A stretch of 7,042 nt of DNA from Rhodoferax sp. (lineage in GTDB: Bacteria > Pseudomonadota > Gammaproteobacteria > Burkholderiales > Burkholderiaceae), in NCBI GenBank assembly GCA_028292075.1, contig JAQGNA010000158.1:1-7042 (forward strand), read 5' to 3'. Shown here one piece after another: positions 1 through 6,610 of the stretch. A program made the position numbers and the translations under genes. Within the stretch, counting starts at the first letter, position 1. Each line of letters begins with the position of its first letter. The notes under the pieces are model-generated. The model searched no databases. It had not been told where the DNA came from and saw nothing but the letters and a program-made list of their open reading frames with translations.

Positions 1-1056
1 GATGGACCGGCCCGCGCCCATGAGGTTGTGCCCGCGGTGCTGCAGCAACGCGTTCATCGGCACCACCAGGAAACCACCCAGTCCCCCCAACAGGATGAGG
101 AACGGCGCCGCCATCCAGACGTTGGTGATGAAGTTCAGCAGGATCACCAGCACGCCCATGGCGATGCCGAGCGGAATCACCTTGGTTGCGGTGTCCAGCT
201 TCATGCGCATCGACGCAACCACCGCGCCCACCGCCGTGCCGATGGCCACCACGCCGACCAGGCTCGAGGCCTGCGTGGTGCTGTAGCCGAGTGCCGCGGC
301 GCTCCAGGCGAGCACGATGTACTTGAGGTTGCCGCTGACGCCCCAGAACAGGGTGGTGGTCGCCAACGAAATCTGGCCCAGCTTGTCGCGCCAAAGGCGG
401 CTGTTGCAGCGCCAGAAATCGGGCAGCAGCGCCAGCGTGTTTTTCGGCATGGCCCGCATTTCGACGCCGGTGTCGGGAATGCGCGTGTTGAACCACGCCG
501 CCAGCGCATACACCGCGATCAGCACCGCGATCGCGGCCTCGGGTGGAGTGTCCACGCCGGTGTCGATCAGGGGCAGGTCGATGGCGAGCAGGTGCTTGGC
601 CACCGCGGTGCTGATGAGTTGGCCGCCGAGCAGCACGCCCAGGCTGATCGAGGCGATGGTCAGGCCTTCGATCCAGCCATTGGCCTTGACCAGCTGCGAG
701 GCCGGCAGCAGTTCGGTGAGGATGCCGTATTTGGCCGGCGAATACGCCGCGGCGCCCAGGCCCACCACCGCATAGGCGATGAGCGGGTGCGAGCCGAACA
801 GCATCATCAGGCAGCCCAGCACCTTCACGCCATTGCTATAGAGCATCACCTTGCCCTTGGGCTGGGCGTCGGCAAAGGCGCCCACGAAAGGCGCGAGGAT
901 CACATAGAAGAGCGCGAACATGGGCACCAGCGCCGCTTGCTGCCATTCGGGCGCACCACTGGTTCGCAACAACTGCACGGCACCCACGAACAATGCATTG
1001 TCTGCCAGCGAGCTGAAAAACTGCGCCGACATGATGGTGAAAAAACCGCGCTTCAT
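1..1056 (-). CDS. lplT: Lysophospholipid transporter LplT, MFS family (partial, C-terminus outside window)
   Basis: Inner-membrane major-facilitator protein. In known members it flips lysophospholipids such as lyso-PE from the periplasmic to the cytoplasmic leaflet so that they can be re-acylated (by Aas in enterobacteria). Reading the minus strand from the ATG at 1056 gives 352 uninterrupted codons to the window edge; the family is about 400-430 residues, so roughly the last tenth or more is missing. Visible marks are the opening MKRGFFTIMSAQFFSSLADN, an MFS loop motif near residues 59-69 (GAFADAQPKGK), the LplT signature around 105-118 (YSPAKYGILTELLP), and many hydrophobic helices. The visible end, around residues 346-352 (MGAGRSI), resembles the conserved GAG region. 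No clear Shine-Dalgarno sequence precedes the start. The gene diverges from alr. No aas gene is visible on the alr side; any partner would lie beyond the left edge. The identification is by family resemblance and I consider it secure. Confidence 0.93.
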   Translation of the reverse strand, partial: MKRGFFTIMSAQFFSSLADNALFVGAVQLLRTSGAPEWQQAALVPMFALFYVILAPFVGAFADAQPKGKVMLYSNGVKVLGCLMMLFGSHPLIAYAVVGLGAAAYSPAKYGILTELLPASQLVKANGWIEGLTIASISLGVLLGGQLISTAVAKHLLAIDLPLIDTGVDTPPEAAIAVLIAVYALAAWFNTRIPDTGVEMRAMPKNTLALLPDFWRCNSRLWRDKLGQISLATTTLFWGVSGNLKYIVLAWSAAALGYSTTQASSLVGVVAIGTAVGAVVASMRMKLDTATKVIPLGIAMGVLVILLNFITNVWMAAPFLILLGGLGGFLVVPMNALLQHRGHNLMGAGRSI

Positions 1057-1222
1057 TAAATGCTGTTAGCGGCATCAGTGGGTCTGATGCAGGGTGATTT
1101 AAGACATCTCTCTTGGGAGAGCGGGTTATATCATGCGGGCCGGTGACAGAATCCCGGAAAGTCCCCGCAACCCCCAAGGGCCACAGCGTCGAGCTGGCGG
1201 CCCGCCTTGCCCTTGGTCCACC
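1057..1222. promoter_or_regulatory. Divergent lplT-alr intergenic region
   Basis: These 166 bases separate two divergently transcribed genes, so both promoters are expected here. An AT-rich patch at 1126-1132 (TTATATC) could be a -10 element for alr, but no good -35 hexamer lies 16-18 bases upstream, so I do not assign a promoter. There are two inverted repeats: a perfect 7-bp one at 1072-1090, annotated separately, and a shorter one at 1108-1121 (CTCTC, four bases, GAGAG). If transcription of alr starts just after 1132, its leader would be roughly 80 bases. No Shine-Dalgarno sequence is evident before either start codon. I see no RNA gene or small ORF with support in this gap. Confidence 0.4.
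1072..1090. repeat. Perfect inverted repeat upstream of lplT (7-bp arms, 5-base spacer)
   Basis: GCATCAG at 1072-1078 and CTGATGC at 1084-1090 are exact reverse complements separated by TGGGT. The element ends 15 bases upstream of the lplT start codon. It could therefore be a protein-binding operator in the divergent control region or a stem-loop in the lplT leader. No T-run follows on either strand, which argues against a terminator. The regulator is unknown. Confidence 0.5.
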
Positions 1223-2344
1223 ATGCCACGTCCCATCCAGGCCACCATCCACACCGACGCCTTGCGCCACAACCTAGCCAGGGCGCGGGCAGCCGCCGCC
1301 GACGCGCGGGTGTGGGCGGTCGTCAAGGCCAATGCCTACGGACATGGCATCGAGCGGGTCTTCGACGGCCTGCGAGCGGCTGACGGTTTTGCGCTGCTCG
1401 ATCTGGCCGAGGCCGAGCGTGTGCGCGCGCTCGGCTGGCGCGGGCCGATCCTGCTGTTGGAAGGCGTGTTCGAGCAGCGCGACCTCGAGCTTTGCTCGCG
1501 TCTTGGGCTCTGGCACACGGTGCACTGCGACGAGCAGATTGACATGCTGGCCATCCACAAGACGCAGGCGCCGCACCGTGTCTTCTTGAAGATGAATTCA
1601 GGCATGAACCGCCTCGGCTTCACACCCGACCGCTACCGCGCAGCCTGGACCCGCCTCAACGCGCTGCCGCAGGTCGACGAGATTTCGCTCATGACCCACT
1701 TTGCCGATTCCGACGGCGAAGGTGGCGTGGCCGCCCAGATGGCCATCTTCAACAGCATGACGCAGGATCTGCCCGGCGAGCGCACCGTGGCCAACAGCGC
1801 GGCCACGCTGCGGCACACCCCCGGCGCGCCGCTGCAGTGCCCGGAACTCGCGCCGCAGGTGGCCGGTGACTGGGTGCGCCCCGGCATCGCGGTCTACGGC
1901 AGCGCCCCGGACTTTCCGGCCCACACCGTCGCCGATTGGGGACTGCAGCCGGCCATGACCCTGTCGGCAAAGGTGATCGGCATACAGCAGCTCGCTCCCG
2001 GCGACCGCGTCGGCTACGGCGGCCAGTTCACGGCCGATCAGCCGCTGCGCATCGGCATCGTGGCCTGCGGCTATGCCGATGGCTACCCACGCGTTTGCCC
2101 GACCGGCACGCCGGTGCTGGTCGATGGCGTGCGCACCCGCACCGTGGGCCGCGTCAGCATGGACATGCTGGCCGTCGACCTTTCGCCCGTGCCCGGCGCC
2201 GGCTTCGGCAGCGAAGTCACCCTATGGGGGCGCGCCGCGGGCGGCGAGGTGCTGCCCATCGACGAAGTGGCGGTGATGGCGGGCACGGTGGGGTACGAGC
2301 TGATGTGCGGCCTCGCGCAGAGGGTGCCGGTGGTGGTGGACTGA
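1223..2344 (+). CDS. alr: Alanine racemase, biosynthetic type
   Basis: PLP-dependent fold-type III enzyme that interconverts L- and D-alanine in the cytosol and supplies D-Ala for peptidoglycan. It is 373 residues, a normal length. The PLP-binding lysine is Lys35 in [10 protein letters not shown], at the N-terminal end of the barrel. The second catalytic base is Tyr265 in DRVGYGG. Other family marks are the segment around 123-132 ([10 protein letters not shown]), with the substrate-side arginine at 130, the RPGIAVYG block at 219-226, and the RVSMDM motif at 310-315, with Met313 and Asp314 lining the active site. I chose the ATG at 1223 because the conserved fold begins within a few residues of it ([10 protein letters not shown]). 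An in-frame ATG at 1133 would add 30 residues rich in Pro, Arg and Gly that do not look like the family. No clear ribosome binding site precedes 1223. The gene is divergent from lplT and followed by a GC-rich hairpin region. All key residues are present, so the enzyme should be active. Confidence 0.96.
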   Translation: MPRPIQATIHTDALRHNLARARAAAADARVWAVVKANAYGHGIERVFDGLRAADGFALLDLAEAERVRALGWRGPILLLEGVFEQRDLELCSRLGLWHTVHCDEQIDMLAIHKTQAPHRVFLKMNSGMNRLGFTPDRYRAAWTRLNALPQVDEISLMTHFADSDGEGGVAAQMAIFNSMTQDLPGERTVANSAATLRHTPGAPLQCPELAPQVAGDWVRPGIAVYGSAPDFPAHTVADWGLQPAMTLSAKVIGIQQLAPGDRVGYGGQFTADQPLRIGIVACGYADGYPRVCPTGTPVLVDGVRTRTVGRVSMDMLAVDLSPVPGAGFGSEVTLWGRAAGGEVLPIDEVAVMAGTVGYELMCGLAQRVPVVVD

Positions 2345-2538
2345 GAGGCGCGGCGCGTATGCCAACCAGCGAGGCGGAATTTGTTGCGCGGGGCGGCGTT
2401 TATATGAAAAAGTTGTCCGGAACCCGCGGCGCCGCATGCCGCGCGCGGGGAACGCCTGGCGCGCAAACCCATAATTGAAGTCTTTTGCCCATCGCGTCCC
2501 GCCGAAGCGATGAGATTGCCGACGTCTCTCCCCGCTCT
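2345..2538. other. Gap between alr and the glycosyltransferase gene, with weak promoter-like elements
   Basis: These 194 bases carry no convincing gene. The left part is AT-richer around 2376-2415. A possible weak promoter is TTGTTG at 2381-2386, then 16 bases, then TATGAA at 2403-2408; each hexamer is a poor match. A better isolated -10-like hexamer, CATAAT, lies at 2470-2475 but lacks a recognisable -35 element at the usual distance. Between them is a GC-rich block with strong folding potential, annotated separately. A promoter for the glycan genes is expected here by position, but the sequence does not fix it. Confidence 0.3.
2423..2449. terminator. GC-rich hairpin after alr (possible terminator without a T-tract)
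   Basis: CGCGGC at 2425-2430 pairs perfectly with GCCGCG at 2438-2443 around a 7-base loop. An alternative outer pairing is CCCGCG at 2423-2428 with CGCGGG at 2444-2449. The structure lies about 80 bases past the alr stop codon. No U-run follows directly; the nearest is TCTTTT about 32 bases later. It may act as a barrier or a processed 3' end rather than a classical intrinsic terminator. GC-rich genomes produce such pairings by chance, so confidence is low. Confidence 0.25.
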
Positions 2539-3777
2539 ATGCCAGTCCAACCTCGACGCCCGAGCTATCTTTTCGTTTTGCCGTGGTCCCTTGACAACCT
2601 GGGAGGCGTGAACCAAGTGGTCATCGGGCTGGCGCGCGAAATGCGCCGCAGCGGCGCGTACGAACCCATTGTGCTCATCGCCGATTGGGCCGCCGTTCAC
2701 CCTGTATGGGGAGAGTCGCACGGGCTTAGGACGGTGCGTTGGCGTATCCGGTCTTGTCTGCCTGGCGCCGCGTTGAAAGAGCGGCTGGCCTTTTTGCTCT
2801 GGCGCTGGCGGTTTGCCAAAGAGTTCCGGAAGTTCTGCGATGAACACGCCGTTGCAGTCGTCAACCCGCATTACCCCGGGCCCAGCGTCTTCGCGCTGCA
2901 CGATGCGCTTCGGCGTCCTGGTTTGGCGAGCCAAACGAGTCGGGCAAGGCCGACCAGTCCGGCAAGTCCGGCAACTCCGGCGCTATTGCTCTCTTTCCAC
3001 GGTGCCGACCTCACCAATCTTGAGGACTCGCCCCCCGCCGTCAAGGCGCTCTGGCAGGCGGTGCTGCCCGGCATTGCCGGCATGGTGGTGTGTTCACAGA
3101 GCCTTGGCCGACAGCTGAACACATTCTTTGGCCAGGGTGTGCGCTCGCAGGTTGTCTACAACGGGCTGGAGGCTCGGGCTTTTGCCAACATCGCGGCTCG
3201 TGCGCCCGGAACCCCTGGTCGCACGGTCCTCAATGTCGGCAAATTCGAGAAGAAGAAGGGCCAGGATGTGCTCATCCGAGCCTTCGGCAGGTTGGCAGGC
3301 GACCACCCGGACCTGCGGCTTTCGCTGGTCGGCGCTGTCGCCGACGCACTGCCGGCCCTGCAGGCGCTGTGTGCCGAACTGAATCTGAACGAACGCGTCG
3401 ACTTTCATGTGAACGTGCCGCACCCCGAGGTTGGGGCGCATTTTCAGGCGGCGACTGTCTTTGTGTTGCCAAGCCGGTCCGAACCGTTCGGCATCGTCCT
3501 TCTCGAGGCCGGTGCGTTCTCCTTGCCGGTGGTCGCCTCGCACGTGGGGGGCGTGCCGGAGATCGTGAGCGATGGCCAAACCGGCCTGCTGGTGCCGCCG
3601 GACGATGTGGACCGCCTTGCCCAGGCGATCCGGTCGCTGCTGGACGATCCGTCCAAGTGCCGCGCGCTGGGGCATGGCCTGCATGAACGCGTCGTGACGG
3701 AATTCACCTGGGCGACGGCTTGCCGCCGCTATGCCGCCTTGCTGGGCGATTCCACCGGCGACAATGCCCGTGGATGA
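2539..3777 (+). CDS. Glycosyltransferase family 4 (GT-B fold)
   Basis: Retaining GT-B glycosyltransferase, predicted to work at the cytoplasmic face of the inner membrane and add a sugar to a growing lipid-linked glycan. The 412 residues show the N-terminal glycine-rich loop NLGGVNQ (residues 20-26), an HGADL motif near 154-158, the start of the C-terminal domain at LNVGKFEKKKGQ (231-242) with nucleotide-binding basic residues, and the family signature SEPFGIVLLE, whose Glu315 and Glu323 form the E-x7-E pair. GGVPEIV (337-343) follows as usual. I chose the ATG at 2539 because strand beta-1 (YLFVLPWSL) begins at residue 10. A TTG at 2485 would add 18 unconserved residues but has only a weak GAAG in front. 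Neither start has a good ribosome binding site. Between residues 126 and 149 there is a low-complexity linker with an SPA/TPA repeat. Donor and acceptor sugars cannot be told from sequence. It precedes a flippase gene on the same strand by 49 bases, which supports a role in surface polysaccharide or LPS O-chain assembly. Confidence 0.88.
   Translation: MPVQPRRPSYLFVLPWSLDNLGGVNQVVIGLAREMRRSGAYEPIVLIADWAAVHPVWGESHGLRTVRWRIRSCLPGAALKERLAFLLWRWRFAKEFRKFCDEHAVAVVNPHYPGPSVFALHDALRRPGLASQTSRARPTSPASPATPALLLSFHGADLTNLEDSPPAVKALWQAVLPGIAGMVVCSQSLGRQLNTFFGQGVRSQVVYNGLEARAFANIAARAPGTPGRTVLNVGKFEKKKGQDVLIRAFGRLAGDHPDLRLSLVGAVADALPALQALCAELNLNERVDFHVNVPHPEVGAHFQAATVFVLPSRSEPFGIVLLEAGAFSLPVVASHVGGVPEIVSDGQTGLLVPPDDVDRLAQAIRSLLDDPSKCRALGHGLHERVVTEFTWATACRRYAALLGDSTGDNARG
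2921..2936. repeat. Palindrome inside the glycosyltransferase gene
   Basis: GTTTGGC at 2921-2927 and GCCAAAC at 2930-2936 are exact reverse complements separated by only GA. The palindrome lies in the part of the gene that encodes the low-complexity linker, 19 bases before a 9-bp tandem repeat. It could mark a small insertion or slippage event, or be chance. Confidence 0.4.
2956..2982 (+). repeat. 9-bp tandem repeat, three copies, in-frame (SPA-SPA-TPA)
   Basis: Two identical copies of AGTCCGGCA (2956-2964 and 2965-2973) are followed by a copy with two mismatches (2974-2982). The unit is three codons, so copy-number change keeps the glycosyltransferase frame. It encodes residues 140-148, just before the strand leading to the HGADL motif. 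This is a likely slippage-prone linker. Confidence 0.7.
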
Positions 3778-3792
3778 CGGCGGGTGGGTCCT

Positions 3793-3811
3793 GCTGGCCG
3801 TTCCGGCCAGC
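3793..3811 (+). terminator. Hairpin between glycosyltransferase and flippase genes (possible weak terminator or attenuator)
   Basis: GCTGGCCG at 3793-3800 pairs perfectly with CGGCCAGC at 3804-3811 across a 3-base loop (TTC). The AT-rich stretch CAAAACTTTTAAAAC follows immediately and ends at the flippase ATG. The T-run is only four bases and is offset from the stem, so complete termination is unlikely. Partial attenuation, or protection of the upstream message, is plausible. The structure fills much of the 49-base spacer and leaves no Shine-Dalgarno sequence before the flippase start. Confidence 0.45.
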
Positions 3812-3826
3812 CAAAACTTTTAAAAC

Positions 3827-5260
3827 ATGTCCACTCGCAAGTCGCTTCTCTTCTCGTTCCTCGATCGCTACGCCAGCCTGGGCATCTCCATCGGTTCATC
3901 GATGGTCATCGCCCGCCTGCTCACCCCCGCCGAGATCGGCGTGTTCTCCGTGACGATGGTGTTGCTGACGCTGGTGGCGTCGGTGCGCGACCTGGGAGCG
4001 GGGCAGTACCTGGTCCAGGAGCGGCAGCTGACGGTGGACCGCATCCGTGCCGTCTGGATGGTCCAGCTCGGCCTTGGCCTGGCGATCGCGCTGCTGGTGC
4101 TGGCGGCCAGCTACCCCGTGGCCGTGTTCTACAAGGAACCCCGCATGCGCGACATCATGCTGGTGATCGCCGTGAACTACGCGGTCAATCCGTTCGGTTC
4201 GCTCACCTATGCGTGGCTGATGCGCGAGATGCGCTTCGAAAGCCTGGCGTTGATGCGCTTTTTGTCCGCGATCACGGGGGCGGCCGTTTCGCTGTTACTG
4301 GCATGGCACCAGTTCGGTCCGATCAGCCTGGCTTTCGGGTCGCTGACGTCGACGGTCGTGAATGCATTGCTGGCGGTCTATTTCCGGCCGAAAGACTTTC
4401 CGTGGATGCCCGGCATCAGTGAGATCAAACGCGTGCTTGCGTTCGGATCGAAGCTGTCGGCCAGTTCCATCGTTGCCGTGTTCGCGGGCGGTTCGCCAGA
4501 GCTGCTTCTTGGCAAGCTGCAGGACCTGCACGCCGCCGGTTTGTATTCCAGGGCGAACGGCCTGGTGGGCATGTTCAACCGCCTGATCGTCGACGCCGTC
4601 AGTACGGTCTGCCTGCCCTGGTTCTCCAAGCAGGCACGCGAGCAAGACGGCTTCGTCGATTCGTTTTTGAAAGCCACCGCCTATGTGTCGGTGCTGGGCT
4701 GGTCGTTCTGCGGTTTCATTGTGTGCCTCGCCCATCCGATGATGCGCCTGCTCTACGGTCCGCAATGGGACGAGTCGGTCGACCTGACCCGTCTGCTGGC
4801 GCTGGGGACCGCCTTTGCCGCGCCGGCCGCGCTGTGCAATGCCGCCATGCTGTCGTCGGGCGCGTTGACCGGGCTCGCAAGGGTCACGGTGGCCAGCGCT
4901 GTGGTCACGGTGGCGCTGGTGGCGGCTGGGGCCACGCACGGCATGATGGCGGTCGGCGCGTGTGCCGCCTTGGCCTCCGGCTTCACTTCGGTCTATGCTT
5001 TCAGGGTGACTGCCAGCTACATGAAACTGCCATGGCGTGGCCTGATGCATGTACTGCGGCTAAGCGGCCAGGTCAGTCTGGTGGCGGCCATCGGGCCGTT
5101 GATCGCGTTGCTGGTCTACGGCCCCCGCCCCGAATCGATCGTCATGCCGCTGGTGCTGGGCACCGCTCTCAGCTTCATCGGTTTCGTGTCGGCCGTGCTG
5201 TTCTTCGAGCATCCGCTGCAGGCAGAACTCAAGACCATGTGGTCGAAGATCTGGCGCTGA
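3827..5260 (+). CDS. Polysaccharide flippase, Wzx-like, MOP superfamily
   Basis: Integral inner-membrane protein of 477 residues, predicted to move lipid-linked oligosaccharide units from the cytoplasmic to the periplasmic leaflet. It resembles the Polysacc_synt / WzxC-type flippases: an N-terminal block (residues 5-56) with ARLLTPAEIGVFS followed by an RDLGAGQYLVQE-like segment, then a chain of hydrophobic stretches. These lie at about 14-32, 37-53, 75-102, 110-131, 140-161, 165-186, 211-229, 250-266, 284-312, 322-344, 353-392 (probably two helices), 405-430 and 437-460, consistent with 12-14 helices. The LLYGPQW block (308-314) is a common feature of the family. The ATG at 3827 is the natural start, with the first helix soon after, although no ribosome binding site is visible. 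It lies 49 bases after the GT4 gene and is probably co-transcribed. Its stop abuts the stop of the convergent reductase gene with no gap. The transported glycan is unknown, and without a neighbouring wzy I leave the symbol blank. Confidence 0.88.
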   Translation: MSTRKSLLFSFLDRYASLGISIGSSMVIARLLTPAEIGVFSVTMVLLTLVASVRDLGAGQYLVQERQLTVDRIRAVWMVQLGLGLAIALLVLAASYPVAVFYKEPRMRDIMLVIAVNYAVNPFGSLTYAWLMREMRFESLALMRFLSAITGAAVSLLLAWHQFGPISLAFGSLTSTVVNALLAVYFRPKDFPWMPGISEIKRVLAFGSKLSASSIVAVFAGGSPELLLGKLQDLHAAGLYSRANGLVGMFNRLIVDAVSTVCLPWFSKQAREQDGFVDSFLKATAYVSVLGWSFCGFIVCLAHPMMRLLYGPQWDESVDLTRLLALGTAFAAPAALCNAAMLSSGALTGLARVTVASAVVTVALVAAGATHGMMAVGACAALASGFTSVYAFRVTASYMKLPWRGLMHVLRLSGQVSLVAAIGPLIALLVYGPRPESIVMPLVLGTALSFIGFVSAVLFFEHPLQAELKTMWSKIWR

Positions 5261-6274
5261 TCACGCCGCTGGCGGGCGCACCGCCGGGTACAACCCCCGC
5301 ACCCGCGCATGCAGCCGCGCCAGCCCCAGCAGCGCATCGGTGAACTGCGTCGCCACGCCGGTCATCACCCCGAGCTCCTGCACCACCGTCACCAGCGCAT
5401 CCAGCTCCACCGGCTTCTGCGCTTCCACGTCCTGCAGCATCGAGGTCTTGAAGGCGCCAAGCTTGCGGGTCACGGCATGGCGGTCTTCGGGCTGCTGGTC
5501 GATGGCGATGCCCAGGCGCGCGCCAATCTCCTTGGCCTCCAGCATGACGCTGGACACGAAGCCGCGCACCAGCGGGTCGTCGAGGATCAGGTCGGTGGTG
5601 GCGCCGGTCATGGCGCTGATGGGGTTCACCGTCATGTTGCCCCAGAGCTTGAACCAGACGTCCTGCTGGATCTGCGGCGACACCGGCGCCTCGAAGCCGG
5701 CCCTTTGCAGCAAGGCAGACAGCGCCTGCACGCGCGGCGTAACCTGCCCTGACGGCTCCCCCAGAATCAGCTTCTGGCCGAAATGGTGGCGCACGAAGCC
5801 GGGTCCGTTCAGGGCGCAGCTGGCATGCACGACGCAGCCGATCACCTGCGCCGCCGGAATGGCGGCGGCAATTTCACCGGTGGGATCGACGGCCTGGAGC
5901 GCGCGGCCTGCAAAGTCGCCGCCGAAGCCCTGGAGGAACCACCACGGCACGCCATTCATCGCGGTGAGCACCAGCGTGTCCGGGCCGATCAGGGGGCCGA
6001 TCTGGCGGGCCACGTCGGGCATGGCCGGCGCCTTGACCGCCACGATGACAAGGTCTTGCACCCCCAGCGCCGCAGGCGTCTCGCTGGCGGTCACCGGCAC
6101 GGCGCTCAACTCTGCGCCTGACTGCAGTTGCAGCCCGTCTTCCTGCAGTGCCGCAAGCGTGGCCCCGCGCGCCACCACGCTGACGTGGCAGCCTGCCGCG
6201 GCCAGGCGGGCGCCGATCCAGCCGCCAATGGCACCTGCGCCGTAGATGCAGACGCGTTGAAGGGATTGGGTCAT
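5261..6274 (-). CDS. panE: 2-dehydropantoate 2-reductase family protein (PanE/ApbA)
   Basis: NADPH-dependent reductase of 337 residues. The family's reference reaction turns ketopantoate into pantoate for vitamin B5/CoA synthesis in the cytosol. The Rossmann nucleotide loop GAGAIGG is at residues 12-18. Aligning by eye with E. coli PanE (303 residues), the functional positions are kept: Lys81 (AVKA), Asn107 (MNG), catalytic Lys209 with Asn213 and Asn217 (FKLWGNMTVNP), Ser278 (TSMLQD) and Glu290. The protein is about 34 residues longer than the E. coli enzyme and has NGVPWWFLQGFGG (107-119), a feature of paralogues whose substrate may not be ketopantoate. The family call is therefore strong but the exact substrate is less so. 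The ATG at 6274 is supported by a GGAG ribosome binding site 8 bases upstream. The gene points opposite to both flanking plus-strand genes: its stop touches the flippase stop, and its start faces a 380-base gap before radA. Confidence 0.87.
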   Translation of the reverse strand: MTQSLQRVCIYGAGAIGGWIGARLAAAGCHVSVVARGATLAALQEDGLQLQSGAELSAVPVTASETPAALGVQDLVIVAVKAPAMPDVARQIGPLIGPDTLVLTAMNGVPWWFLQGFGGDFAGRALQAVDPTGEIAAAIPAAQVIGCVVHASCALNGPGFVRHHFGQKLILGEPSGQVTPRVQALSALLQRAGFEAPVSPQIQQDVWFKLWGNMTVNPISAMTGATTDLILDDPLVRGFVSSVMLEAKEIGARLGIAIDQQPEDRHAVTRKLGAFKTSMLQDVEAQKPVELDALVTVVQELGVMTGVATQFTDALLGLARLHARVRGLYPAVRPPAA

Positions 6275-6282
6275 GGGGAAAT

Positions 6283-6286
6283 CTCC
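6283..6286 (-). promoter_or_regulatory. Ribosome binding site of panE
   Basis: The minus strand reads GGAG here, followed by eight bases and the ATG at 6274. It is the only clear Shine-Dalgarno sequence I find in front of any gene in the window, and it supports the chosen panE start. Confidence 0.7.
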
Positions 6287-6610
6287 GTGCGGTCGGTGGT
6301 AGTCAAGGCGTGTGGCGATCAGGAGCCTGGCCGCGCTGCTGTTTCAGGCCGCCATCATTTCACGTTTCCTGCACCGGCCACGGCGGCACGCAACCGCATC
6401 AGGGTTCGGCGCCTGCTGTTGCACCCGGTCTTGTCGGCGGTGATGGCCCGCAAGCCGTCGCCGTGCGCCAGCCGGTCATGTCCGGGTTCCGAACGAAGAT
6501 GGTGCCGGGTGTTATGTAAGGGGGACAGCGCACATTGGTGTCTTCAGGGGTCCTCCGGCCTGGCTTGTTGAAGAGAGACCATTTCCGGCAGCCGCCGCCA
6601 GCTTGACGAG
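6287..6610. other. Non-coding gap between panE and radA
   Basis: This stretch holds no gene I can support. Short open frames exist on both strands (for example plus 6310-6519, and minus 6399-6731, which invades the start of radA), but their translations are low in recognisable structure and rich in Pro, Arg, Gly and Trp as expected from shifted GC-rich DNA. A TTGACT hexamer on the minus strand (6306 down to 6301) looks like a -35 element for panE, but no good -10 follows at the right spacing. I see no tRNA, CRISPR or insertion-sequence ends. The gap is long for this compact region and may hold a decayed gene or control DNA for both flanking genes. Confidence 0.4.

Noticed and set aside
28..1059. 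Open frame of 343 codons on the plus strand, opposite lplT
   Set aside because: Its translation is rich in His, Gln, Arg and Asp, with no domain sense. The minus strand encodes a clear LplT over the same bases, so this is an antisense shadow of GC-rich codons.
1133..1222. Earlier in-frame ATG for alr, adding 30 residues
   Set aside because: The extra residues are Pro/Arg/Gly-rich and unlike the family N-terminus, and the ATG lies at the end of the AT-rich patch where a promoter would be expected.
2083..2934. Open frame of 283 codons on the minus strand across the alr-glycosyltransferase gap
   Set aside because: It overlaps the conserved ends of two well-supported genes, and its translation shows no family features.
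4295..5050. Open frame of 251 codons on the minus strand inside the flippase gene
   Set aside because: It is hydrophilic and His, Gln, Arg rich, typical of the strand opposite a membrane protein. The plus-strand flippase explains the region.
5340..6245. Open frame of 301 codons on the plus strand, opposite panE
   Set aside because: It is Ser, Thr, Ala and Pro rich without motifs and mirrors the panE reading frame, which has all expected catalytic residues and a ribosome binding site.
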